Source: Nissolia schottii
Lineage: Eukaryota > Streptophyta > Magnoliopsida > Fabales > Fabaceae
Assembly (NCBI GenBank): GCA_003254905.1
Contig: QANU01076562.1
Coordinates: 982,747 to 1,046,746, forward strand
Length of the DNA stretch: 64,000 bases
Direction of reading: 5' to 3'
Under the pieces are notes generated by a model that had not been told where the DNA came from, made no database searches, and saw nothing but the letters and a program-made list of their open reading frames with translations. The first letter of the stretch is position 1. Each line of letters starts with the position of its first letter. Positions 1 through 10,779 of this stretch are shown here, piece after piece. The translations under genes were made by a program, and so were the position numbers.

Positions 1-334
1 TATCAATGTAATTTTTAAAATTTTAAAACATTGTCCTTGTTTGTTTTAAAAATTCAAAAAAATTGTAAATTTTTTTTTAATAAAACAACATTTTGAAATT
101 TTAGAGATTAAATTAATACTTTATTTATTTTAAAACTCACTTAAGACATTCAAATATTTGTTACGAACTAAATTCGCCTTAACCCTTTTTTTTCCTATCA
201 AATTGGGATTAGATTGCCAAGCTTAAATTGAATGTGTTATGATAAAAAGAAAATAACAAAAATACCACAATGCAAAATGTTTTCACTGTAGATAATTGAT
301 ATACAATCAGTTTAAACATTAGATGATCTTCTTT
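1..334. other. AT-rich non-coding DNA
   Basis: No gene is visible. The stretch at about 85-190 resembles 57350-57452 (the same order of an ACATTTT-AAATTTTA core, a TTAATA..TTTATTT run, and a 'CACTTAA..AT' block). This suggests a dispersed repeat whose left part lies outside the window. Confidence 0.4.
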
Positions 335-455
335 GTGCTGTGAGAAATTCATTCTCCAGAAAAAGGGAAAAAAAAAACTAAAGTTAGCAAAAATAGTGCT
401 GTGAGAAATTCATTCTCCAGAAGAGAAAAAAATACCACTAAAGTTAGCAAAAATA
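335..455. repeat. Two-unit 60-bp tandem duplication
   Basis: Units at 335-395 and 396-455 both begin GTGCTGTGAGAAATTCATTC and both end AAAGTTAGCAAAAATA. They differ only in the A-rich middle, so the duplication is recent. Confidence 0.85.
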
Positions 456-457
456 TA

Positions 458-731
458 CTCCCTTCCCTCCATCCACCTTTTGTTATTATTTATCAATTAA
501 AATTTTGTCTAAATTATTTATCATTTTAATAAATTAAATAAATATTAAATATATTTTTTATAATTTTGTTTTTATTATTTTTCATACTCTTAATAACACT
601 TAATTATTAAAAAATTAATTACTTAAAATTAATTTTATCTATAAATTTTATATTTTTGTATCTTAATACTCATTAAATAATTTTTTAAATTGTGTAATTT
701 TGTCAAACATAATAACAAAAAGTAGACTAAG
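458..731. mobile_element. Stowaway-like MITE (putative)
   Basis: The left end is CTCCCTTCCCTCC, followed by a TTTTGTTATTAT block. The right end, read on the opposite strand, carries the same TTTTTGTTATTAT block close to its terminus. Both ends are flanked by TA (456-457 and 732-733), the target duplication of Tc1/Mariner-type Stowaway MITEs. The interior is pure AT-rich DNA without coding capacity. The outermost bases of the two ends do not match well, so this is a decayed copy at best. Confidence 0.4.
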
Positions 732-1067
732 TAATAAAGAAGTTATATTCACAAACAGGATTATCAGTGTAATGAATGAATAAATGATTAATACGGACAC
801 TGAAAAACAAAACTGCTAGTACTATACATTTTGTCTACTGATAATTAATTCTCTGCACACTGTATTTACTAATTCCACGTGGTTGATGTTGTTTGTTTAC
901 AAATAATACTTTTCGTACATCAAAATTGCATCCATCAATTATACAGAGCAATCCATGCTTTCTCTCTCCTCTCCTCCACTCTTCCTCACCATTTTCTTAT
1001 TCTTTTTTCTCTATGTTTTTCCTTCTCCGCCAATCCTCATTTATTTATTTATTTATTTTTATTATTC
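732..1067. other. No supported feature
   Basis: AT-rich and pyrimidine-rich sequence. The short open frames near 880-1088 are T-rich, low in complexity and have no recognisable domain. Confidence 0.4.
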
Positions 1068-1620
1068 ATAAGATGTTATGAATTTTAGAGTTTGAGTTTC
1101 ATTTTTGTCATATTTTTTATTTGTTTATTTTTTAAAAAAGTTTATGTATTTTTATTTAAAAGTTTGTGTATATGAACACAAAAGTTCACAAGATGTTACG
1201 GATCCTTCAATTTTTATTTTTGTTTCTGTCATTTTTTTATATTTTGAGTGTTCAAAAGTTTATGTATTCTTGCTCAAAAATTTGTGTTTGTAAGCACAAA
1301 AATTTATAAGACGTTATGAATCTTATAGTTTTTGGGTGTTCAAAATTTTGTGTATTTTTTAAGAAAAGTTTGTATTTTTATTTAAAAGTTTGTGTATATG
1401 AGCACAAAAGTTCACAAGATGTTATGGATCCTCAATTTTCGTTTTTGTTTCCGTCATATTTTTTTATATTAAGTGTTCAAAAATTTATGTATTCTTACTC
1501 AAAAGTTTGTAAGACGTTATGAATCTTATAGTTTTTATTTTTATTTTTATTTTATTTTTTATTTTTGTTCGTTGAAAAGTTTATATAGGCGAGCACAAAA
1601 GTTTGTGAATTTGTTTTAAA
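1068..1620. repeat. Tandem repeat, period about 226 bp
   Basis: The segment TTTAAAAGTTTGTGTATATG recurs near 1156 and 1382, each time followed by GCACAAAAGTTCACAAGATGTTA-type sequence. Shorter related words (TTCAAAAGTTTATGTATTCT, AAGACGTTATGAATCTTATAG) recur at the same spacing. There are about two full units plus a partial unit at the left. The frames open through it are repeat artefacts. Confidence 0.75.
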
Positions 1621-3007
1621 ATATTTGTGTATGATAGAGACTGGGTCAGTGTGCTGTGTTTGAGACATAAAGACGGAAAATTTCTCTAACTCATTGAAGT
1701 TGAGATAGAAGGGACAAAAATATTTTGGCTATGGAAACACAAAATTGGGGTTTAGAGGAACTAAAATTCTTTATGGCTTTATCTCGTTGTCTTATCTCTA
1801 GTATCAAACATTACCTCATAGTGTAAATGAAGAACATGAAAGAATGTGACAATTACTTTTCGTAAGAATGTGACAATTACTTTTCGTTATTTAATGCAAT
1901 TTATATCTAATTTTATTCGGTTTTTGTATATGAAAAAAATGTATAATCGAATAAAAAAAATTGTGTAAGCCTGTAAAAAAAAATTGTGCATTGAAGTCAT
2001 CGCTATGTATATAGCATAAATATGTATGTAGTAGGCATGTGGTGGATGTAGCACGAGTACTATCAATTCGCATATATTAATATGAAAATTAAACTCCAAA
2101 ATCTAGGACGCCATTTTTTTTTTTTGTTTTTGTTCCCTATCTCTCTTTCTGTTTCTCTCTCTCTCTCCCACTCATTTTCAAGGGTGGAGATCCGCGGATA
2201 AGAAAGAAGCAACCCCACAAGGCCGTGTATGTGCAAAACTGCAAATGCATTCATTCACTTGCATGTACTACAAATTAAGGTAAGGAGAATATAATGGTCC
2301 CCATCAAATTTTGTTGAAGCAATAAAGGGAGGGCTAAGATTGTTCCCTTTTCTTTCTTCAATCTTGTCGCTTAAAATGAAAGGTTAGTTTTCATACACTA
2401 TCATTATAACTCTCTCTTTCAAAAGTTTAAGCTGATGGGATAAAGTAATTTAATAACTTTATATTATATCTCTTTACACGTCATCTCACTCAAGAGCTAT
2501 TTTGATTTGTTGTGTTGATGATTTTTTTGAAAGGGGTCATGAAAGATCGAACCTTTGACTTTTTTAGTTATAGTGACTTTGATATTATCTTAAGAATCAT
2601 TTCTCCCAAAAGTTTAAGCTAATAGGAGAAGACAATTTTAATAGTTTTATTTTATATCTCTTTACAACAAAAAATGGTTTAATTATTATGTATTATTATA
2701 TAAGTAAATTTGGTTAATTCTTGCACTACAGTACTATTATAAAAGTCTTATATATAACTGTATATAATTGAATGACAGTATAAATTTTTCTTATATTGTA
2801 ATTAAGTTTTTTAAAATCGAGATTTTACGTAAGATCAGGTGAACAAAATAAAAATGTAAAACGTGAAATCATAACGCGATTTAAATCATAAAATCATTGA
2901 ATCCAAGTGATAATATTGAGATTGAATGAACTCTTCAAACTCGTAAGATCATAAAATTTTTAAATTTAAATTTAAATTTTATCGATGTTGATTACAGGTC
3001 TATAAAA

Positions 3008-3008
<1 letters not shown>
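1621..3008. other. No gene; short direct repeats
   Basis: Non-coding AT-rich DNA. A roughly 65-bp direct repeat occurs at about 2418-2475 and 2605-2668 (AAAAGTTTAAGCT..AT..GG then TATATCTCTTTACA). It is a fragment of a dispersed repeat; a related AAAGCTTAA word recurs near 30670-30710. Confidence 0.4.
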
Positions 3009-3046
<38 letters not shown>

Positions 3047-3047
3047 T
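3009..3047. repeat. (TTA)n microsatellite
   Basis: About 13 uninterrupted TTA/ATT trinucleotides. Confidence 0.95.
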
Positions 3048-3049
3048 AA

Positions 3050-3910
3050 ATAAGCTTATTGGAAAGAAAAAATCATTTGAAAAAAAATAAAAGTAGAAAT
3101 ACCTATCTGTCCTCAAGTAAGAAAGTGACATTTTCTTCTAACTTTGATTTGGTGGGAGGGGCAAAGAGGTGAAGTAGACTCTCATCTTACCACCTCATTA
3201 ATTCTTGTTTGATTATAGTGACTTGGAAATTTGGCCGGCTATTATGGCTCCCTATCATGGGGACCAAAAGGGGACCCACCCACCCACCCATTGCTTGAAG
3301 GACACTGGTTGTACTCTCCTTGCATCGACGGCTTCATCACAGGCTTACCAGGATCAAGTTCCATGTTTGATTCTCAATTTATTCCGAACTATACTCAAAG
3401 GAAAATAAGGCAGAAGATAAGATAAATTTTGTTCCGATCAAGCTAAATAGAGTCCGATCGGTAAAAGTTTAACCGAGTAAAAGATTGAATGAGGTCATAG
3501 ATTTTAAGAGTACTCGTAATAGATTGAAACACACCTCTTATAGTTCATAATAAAATTTTTATACTGAGTGACTCTTGTAAAACTAGTAGTTGAGTATCTA
3601 ATAAATGACCGTGTGGGTTGTAAGCTCGTAACTTTTATAGCGATGATGTTGAATCCAATAAATTACGACACTAATCTATTATAAGAGTTGTCGGTTTCAA
3701 TACTATAAAAGTTTGACAACTGTAAAGGTTTGACAACTAATTATGAGAGAGTTTATTGTGATTATATATATTAATCGATTGCGAGACTTTTAGTATATGG
3801 TAGAGTGAATTATCAACTTTTACTAAAGATGAGTCAAATGAACCCAGAAGCCTAATCAACCCACATGCCCCCAAACTTATAAATCAACAAAGCTAACTTA
3901 GTGAGCTTGT
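3050..3910. other. No supported feature
   Basis: Non-coding. A GC-richer patch at 3220-3370 opens two overlapping short frames without recognisable motifs or codon structure. Confidence 0.35.
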
Positions 3911-3911
3911 A

Positions 3912-5814
3912 AGAAGCATAGACACGAGATACAACACTACACGCGACACGGTGACACATTGATTTTAAAATTTTACAAGACACGAAGACAACATATATAT
4001 AAATATAAAATTAAATATTTATAATAATATCCTAATATTTTCATCGATATCAAATTACTAATCTTTAATACTTTCCAAAATCCTTTCAAAATATATGGAA
4101 CATTCAAGATATTTTCATGTGTCAATATTTGCTAATTTTTTAAGGGTCCATATTATTATAAATTATTTAGTATTTAAAATATTTTTTACTTGGACATGAC
4201 ATAGACACGACTCAAAAAACTTTTGGATATAACTTAGACACTTGCAGGGGGTTTTGTGCCCCATATTATCTCTCCATAATTGAACATTGCAGTCTAAAAA
4301 TGTGTTGTTTAGATATTTAATTATCTTGTTTTCCACATTGTCCTCTTTGTGCCTAATTGTGAGCATTGTTGTTCAATCTTTGCCTTTTATGTTGTTTATG
4401 TATTTGGGTCATAACATGAGTTGTAAATATGCAATTCTTTCAAGTCTTATATTGTAGGAAAGCTAAGAGAAAACTCTACAACTCTCATGAAGAGATGAAA
4501 AATTGAATCAATTGTTTACTTGATCATTTTTAGCCAAGAAGTCAGAACAGTGATGCTGAAATTTCAGATTGGAGACGCAACAAAGATTAGGACATAACTT
4601 CTTCACTCGAAGTCCAAATGAGGCAAAATTTGAGTCTATTTTTATGTAAAGTAGAAAGATTTATAACTTTTGTGAAGATATCAAAGGCAAATTCAGAATT
4701 AGTGAACCGTTGCAACGCTCACTAGGACGCATCGAGATAAGAAATCAGACATGCAACCCTAATTTTGATGTTTTATTCTATAAATAAGCATTGTATTGAA
4801 GGGGGAAGACATCTCTCATCATCCTCTGTTATCTCTTATCACTCAACAATTTAGTTTTAGGATTAGGACTAATTTTTCATTCTTTTGTAGAAGAGTAGAC
4901 TTCTACTTGTGTAAGGATTAATTCGAGGATCTAAGGATTTGTGAGGTTTGTTATTGATTTAATTTCATATTTGGTTATCAACTATATCCTCTCTTCTTCT
5001 ATCTTTGATTGCGTTTATCGATCGAGAAATTGCTATTTTTGACAGATTTGCTTGATTGTGTATGTATTTGTCGTAATGATGTTGAGATGAATGTGTATGA
5101 TTAGAATAAATTATAGGTTTGCATGCCACTACGATGCATGTTTTAATTTGGGGAAAATTAAATTGATCGATTAATTGAACCTAAATTGGTAAGGAAATTG
5201 GCTTAATTCATTGGAGTTAGGTTAAAGCAATTTATGCTTAGTATTAACACTTGTTCATAGGGGCAATCGCTGTAAACTAGTCATAGGTTAATCAATCCCT
5301 ACAAAAAATGTGATCGTGACTCGACTAAGGAAATTACTTGTTAATTAGGAGATCGTTTGATTGACAGCTTAACATCATGTATGATATTATTATTTTTATT
5401 ACCGATGAACACTATACTTGGATCTGCAATAATTTCCTTGTGCATGTACATTTTTAAATTTTATTTTGTTTATTATTTTTATTTTAATTGTGACAAACTT
5501 TCAAACCCCCTTATTTTATTTAAATTAAATTAAATTAAATTGTTTATACTTCCTTGAGAGACAACCTAGATTAGTCTCCTTTACTACGTTTTTGGGGTTA
5601 CTTAGTCTTTTATAAATTATTATTTGATTGCGCAATAAAATTGCGACGTTTTGGTGTGTGTCAGACACGCTTAGATACCACTAATCATGAATTGTTTATT
5701 AGGACACTTTTAGATACGTGCGACATGTGTGTCAGACGAGTGTTTTTGTGTGTCGATGTCTGTGATGTTGAACACCGGGACACAACAGTCTCATGAAGTG
5801 TCCGTGCTTCCTAG
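3912..5814. mobile_element. Putative hAT-like element with a nested repeat
   Basis: The left end GAAGCATAGACACGAGA and the right end read inversely (GAAGCACGGACACTTCA) form an imperfect terminal inverted repeat of about 17 bp. GACAC-rich sequence follows at both ends (3912-4210 and 5660-5814), typical of non-autonomous hAT-like elements with multiple subterminal GACAC words. The middle (about 4440-5665) is occupied by a different repeat that also occurs inverted at 9050-10440, implying insertion into this element. I could not find a matching 8-bp target duplication, so the boundaries are tentative. Confidence 0.4.
4440..5665 (+). repeat. Dispersed repeat, copy 1 (unclassified, LTR-element-like)
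   Basis: This segment matches the reverse complement of 9050-10440 over its right half. Shared landmarks are a 'CAAATAATAATTTATAA..AAGTAA.CCCCAAAAA.CGTAGTAAA' block and the terminal TTTGGTGTGTGTCA word near 5653-5665. No coding domain is visible. It may be an untranslated or LTR-proximal part of a retrotransposon; the class is unresolved. Confidence 0.5.
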
Positions 5815-5985
5815 GAACTTCGATCCCCAAAAAGAAGCTGGCTTAGTGAGCTAAAAATTAGTAAGTTTAGATAAGTTCAAGGATCCAATGGTCGATCAAA
5901 GGTTTTAGTACCTAATGACTGATCATAAATTTTTGGACCTAACAACCGATCAATCTTAAAGGACATGTGTGGTTTGAATTTCTTA

Positions 5986-6175
5986 GGGTGCGTTTGATTT
6001 CAATTTTCGTCTCTAGTTTACATTTTTAGAATTTTCTTTTTTCAAGATTTCATGAAGAAAATAGTGAAAATTATAAAATTCAGTTTCCTATTTTTCCTAT
6101 TTTCTTCATAAAATTCTAAAAATAAGAAATTTTGAAAATGGAAATCAAAAATAAAAATAAAAATCAAACACACCC
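5986..6175. mobile_element. Tourist-like (PIF/Harbinger) MITE
   Basis: A 190-bp element begins GGGTGCGTTTGATTT and ends AAATCAAACACACCC. It is flanked on both sides by TTA (5983-5985 and 6176-6178), the 3-bp target duplication of PIF/Harbinger elements. The two halves are nearly complementary (TTCATGAAGAAAATA at the centre), so the whole element can fold back. It has no coding capacity. Confidence 0.7.
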
Positions 6176-6179
6176 TTAC

Positions 6180-6640
6180 TGTTTAAGTATGGAGTACCCT
6201 TCGTTTATTTACTACTAAATTAATCATCTTGGATTAATTTTGGTATTATATAGATTCAATATTTTTATTTTTTAGTATGTGGGTCATGATTTCTTTAAGA
6301 AGTCTCGTGTATATTTTAATGTTTAACTTTTATTTTTGTATTGTTTAAAGATATTTATAAAACAAAAAGAGAGAAAAGAAAAAGGTATTCGGGCTTAGCA
6401 GGACATCCGCGAAACATTCCTTGGGTCATCAAATTAAACAAAATGAAAGATTTTAAGAAGGGAAAATAAATAAATAAATAAAAATAAAAATAAAATCTAT
6501 GAGTCACTATTCAAACAAGGACAAATGCTACTGGCCCACTAAATTTCAACATCTAAATTCTGTAAACTATATGGTCAATTCCCTTACCAAAATTATGTCA
6601 GAGAAAAAAATATCCCTAACCAAACAAACATGGTTGTAGA
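6180..6640. other. No supported feature
   Basis: AT-rich non-coding spacer, with an AAATAAATAAATAAAAATAAAAATAAAA-type low-complexity run near 6465-6495. Confidence 0.35.
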
Positions 6641-6648
6641 TAAAAGTT

Positions 6649-7194
6649 GGGTTGAAATATGTCTTGAATCCGTTGTAATTTTTGAAATTTAATTTAGGTT
6701 TTTAAAATAATATCTATTCAATTTTAGTCTAAATATATCAAATTATATGATTTTAATCCTTATTTTAGTAGGATTATATAGTTTTAGTTCCTGCTATAAA
6801 TAGAACTCTATTAACTATTGACGTGATTAATAGAGTGTCACATAAACAATATTATGTGAATAAATAAACTCACTTGACGCAGAATGCAGTCTAAACCCAA
6901 CTTATAACCCTCTATTTGATTTGATTTTGGATGGTGGGTGGTCCTGATTTGAGAAACAATTTTGGTCAAAAAATAGTTTATGGACCGAGTTACTCATTGT
7001 GTGAGTTTATTTTGTTCACATGACACTACTGACATGACACTTCATTAGTCACATTAACAATTAACAAAATCTCACTAACAACAGAGACTAAAATTATGTA
7101 ATTTGTGATATATTTAGACTAAAATCAAAAAATATTTTTTTCAACCTAAATCAAATATAAAATTTTTATCGAGAACCAAAAATATATTTAAACC
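6649..7194. mobile_element. Long-TIR Mutator-like MITE with target duplication
   Basis: A 546-bp element has inverted arms of about 200 bp. The left arm starts GGGTTGAAATATG and the right arm ends ATATTTAAACC. Both arms contain the internal block TTTTAGTCTAAATATATCA in opposite orientations. It is flanked by an exact 8-bp direct repeat TAAAAGTT (6641-6648 and 7195-7202). The GGGTT.AAATAT end is typical of a Mutator-like MITE family common in legumes; this is family knowledge. Mutator elements usually give 9-bp duplications, so one base may have decayed. Confidence 0.7.
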
Positions 7195-7407
7195 TAAAAG
7201 TTAATATAACATTTTAAAGTGTAAGTTATATCTTAAGAGGAATCATGTTACGAGGCCAAAATACTTATAATATTTCAGAAGCCTCCGAGTCTCATAAAAG
7301 CATAAAAACGTATACACACAAGTAGAATAAACAGAGAAAAAGTATATTATATAATTTCTAAACACGAACAACATGTTGTGTTTATCTAAATGTAAATAAA
7401 ATAAGTT

Positions 7408-7589
7408 TTTTAGGTTGCATGTCCGGTATTCAAGGCTTAGCCTTGACTAATCCGGGTCGAAGCGAGTCGCGCACCTGCCTATGGAGGGTGAGTCTTCCAG
7501 CGGGGATAACTGTGTATACAAAATCTCGAACTCGAGACCTTACTTAAGCGATACTAAACTGCTTACCACTTGGACCAACCCCTGTTAGT
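7408..7589 (-). mobile_element. tRNA-derived SINE
   Basis: Read on the minus strand, the head carries a box-A-like sequence (TGGTCCAAGTGGTAAGC, near 7559-7576) and a box-B-like sequence (GGTCTCGAGTTCGAG, near 7525-7539) at tRNA-like spacing. A unique body and a short A-run at the 3' end follow. The unit is flanked by an exact 17-bp direct repeat TGTAAATAAAATAAGTT (7391-7407 and 7590-7606), the hallmark of L1-mediated retroposition. At 182 bp the length suits a plant SINE. The perfect target duplication implies a fairly recent insertion. Confidence 0.85.
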
Positions 7590-7606
7590 TGTAAATAAAA
7601 TAAGTT

Positions 7607-9040
7607 AACTAACTAAGAAATAATATGAAACCGCACGTTGCCCGCCATAGTGATAACAAGAAGAAATAACAATAATAGTAGTCAGACATACCCTATAAAT
7701 TATAGAGGGGTGCTACTTAAGTAGGTCTGATTGAATGCATATATTAATTCATTTTAATGCGGAAACCAAATTGAATTCGTATAAGATTGACATCTAGAGT
7801 CCTCAACCGGAGAAAATAAAAAATCTATCATAAGAAATGGACGTTACTTCTGTTCACAACCTTGGGCCACATGCATGTGTTTTAATAGGCGTAGTAGCCC
7901 ATTGTGTTAAGCACAAGTCCAAACCAAAAGCTATGTATAATGTGTAAAACCAAAAGAGAAATTCGACCCAAAAAAAAGGAGCGACAGAGAAATTAATTAA
8001 AACATGCTCCAGATCTTGGGACCTCTGAGCATACAAAACCAAATAAAAGAATACGGAAACTGCCAAATGGAGCCATCATGATGTGGACAAATTATAACAA
8101 AGGCATATCAAGAAACTTTATTAAAGTTGATATGACATAATCACGGGAACTTCAATTATGCTATAAGCAAATCTGAGATGTTACTTATAACTCTAACCTT
8201 GAGTTGATTCTAAGAATTTGAAAGGCAGCGAACACAATAATAGTTAATAACATTGGATGACGGTAGTGATATTTACAAAAAGACATTTCTGACGTCCAGT
8301 TAATTTATAAGTGAATATAAAATAAAGATAACAGTTAAAGAACGTATCTGAACACGATGGTAGATATTCTGTATGTTTAGGCAACTCTCCGTATGAGGTA
8401 ACTATTAAATTGAATTAGATCACTCAGTGAGATATAGTGTTCCTGGGTTGCAAAACAAGAGCAAACTTTCCCAAATGAGCGTATGAGTCTTTTAAGTTGG
8501 GCCTCCTGTTGCACAAGATTTGAACATGAGCTCATACGTGAAGCACAATTGTAAGTGAAAATCTAATCACGATACACGTACGGGAAAAATCAGTAAAACC
8601 GTTTTGATAAAAAAGAAGAAGAAAAAGGGATAATCATTCTATAAAATAAAATAATAGATTGTTTATCTATTTGAAAATTAATAAATATTTCATATTAAGG
8701 CATATTTTTCTTTATTATAATTACGTTAAAGTTTACTAGATTAATTCGAGATGATTTAACTTAGTTTTTAATTGTTATATATATATATATATATATGCAA
8801 TTGCCACATTTGCAAAAATATTCTATTTAAACCATGATAATTAATTAACCAAAGGATTAGCTAAAACGGGCATTGACATGTGAGTTTCCTTATTCAAAGT
8901 AGAAAATCTATTTGCACGAAATGGATTGAACTATGAATTAATTAACAATGAATGGATGGAACAACTTTCTCATTATCTCTAATATTTAAATCTAATAAGT
9001 AACAACTATTCATGAAAAATGATATCTATGTGTTACGATC
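7607..9040. other. No gene; (AT)n microsatellite at 8778-8796
   Basis: Non-coding AT-rich spacer containing one short AT dinucleotide run. The minus-strand open frame near 7854-8066 has no recognisable domain. Confidence 0.4.
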
Positions 9041-9049
9041 TAAACCTAT

Positions 9050-10440
9050 CAGCACGATGACACACACCAAAGCATTGTTATTTCTAGTGTGTGATCAAAT
9101 AATAATTTATAATTAAGTAAACCCCAAAAAACGTAGTAAATGGGGGCTAACCTAGTCCGTATCTCAAAGAAGCAATTCGAAAGCCAATTTCAAGTTCAAC
9201 TAAATTGGGGGAGTTTGATTGATGAATTTGAATTAAAATGAAAGCAAACAAAAGTGAATCAACGATGATAAAAAAAGTAATGCCCTGCATACGGTGTTTC
9301 TAGATCATGGATTGATTACCATTGGTTCCTAATTCATTATTCATAGAAGGAGGTGTTGTTCGTTAGTTGAAATCTCTAACTAACACGCAATTGATTTAAG
9401 AGACTACAATCGTCAATCCCTTAAGCACTAATTAATAAGGAATTAATCACCAAGATCTTAGCATTAAAACCTATATCAATTATGTCCCAATTGCACAACC
9501 TAATTAAATCTAATTAGTTCCCCCAAAATGTTCTAAAATCCTAAATCAATAAATCCTACAATTGTCAAGATTTATCAACCCTAACCAATAACATGCAATC
9601 GCTAGATTACTAATTAAGGGTGGAACAAATCATGAACAGACATTAAGCGCAAGAACCTCTAATTAATCATAATCTAGAGTTACTGCATGCAAGATATTAA
9701 GAAGATTACTCCTCCATGGGTGGAGGATTAAGGCTCATAATAATAAAATAAATGCAATAAAAATCAGATCTGAAGAAAAGATGAAAACCTTAATTAAATT
9801 AATGGCGAGAAACGTGTAAAATTGTGCGAGAATCCCAAAGTGATGATGAAAGCTTCAACGATCTTCAAACCTAAAGAGACTAATTAAATAGTGCTAACAT
9901 CAACCTATGTCACTGTGAAAATAAAGGAAATAATGCAGGAAACCTAGTATAAGAGCTGTTGTTTTCGGAATTGAGAGAAATGGTGTAAAAACTGAGTGAA
10001 TTTGGAATTAATCCTTATTTTTCCCTCTGGTGCATTTTAAACTAAGTTTTACGCATTTTGGGCCTCTGCAATCGTGTCTCGCAAGAGTTGTATTGTGTCT
10101 CGCGCGAGACACACTTCAAGAATTGAATTTTTGACTTCCTGTTTGTCACGTCTCGCGCGAGACGCCTTTCAGAGTGCCAATCCTTGTTCTTTGTTTGCTT
10201 CAACTGGAGCGAGACACTTGAGACTCCTTAAGTCGCATGCGAGATGCTCCACTAACTCACAATTGACTCATTTTTTTTGCATTTTGGGCCCACTTTGGGC
10301 ACTCCAGGACATAAAAATGCACTGGAGCGCATGTCCAAGAGCTTTCTGCTTCTTCTTGCGCTCTTTTCTTCCATTCCTTGCTCCTTTTTGCTCTTTTTCT
10401 TGCACCAACATTTGATTACCTGTGATTCTAACAACTCAAA
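9050..10440 (-). repeat. Dispersed repeat, copy 2 (inverted relative to 4440-5665)
   Basis: The left edge (TGACACACACCAAAG, near 9057-9071) and the following block with CAAATAATAATTTATAA and CCCCAAAAAACGTAGTAAA match the reverse complement of the 5.5-kb copy. The far end (10070-10260) contains repeated short palindromes GTCTCGCGCGAGAC (near 10096-10109 and 10150-10163) and variants. A 113-codon plus-strand frame (10074-10415) runs across these palindromes; it is not credible as a gene. The element may be the untranslated part of the adjacent gypsy element, but I cannot show that. Confidence 0.45.
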
Positions 10441-10779
10441 CACAAGATGTTAAACGCATAGGTTACTCGAGACAATTAAAAATCATTTAAAAATGTTGTT
10501 TAAACTATAGTTTTCTCAATTATGCTCATAAAAGGACAATTATGCGAATCTTATCAATTCGCCATCAAAATCACATAATTCTAGGCTACAATGCTCAATT
10601 ATGGAGTATAAAAATGTCGGTAAAATCTCTCTATCATATGGCATACATCTCACACACCCGAGATAACCAAGCAAAACATAAGAGTTTGAGATGGTCGTAG
10701 AGTGTAACGCCTAGCTCGAGCCATCAAGAAGCTCAGGCAATAATAAGCTACCCATTATATGCGTAACCGTTGAAGGGAA

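Noticed and set aside
10074..10415. 113-codon plus-strand frame starting MSRKSCIVSRARH
   Set aside because: It lies across palindromic repeat sequence shared with other repeat copies, is Ser/Cys/Phe-rich and overlaps another open frame on the opposite strand; no domain.
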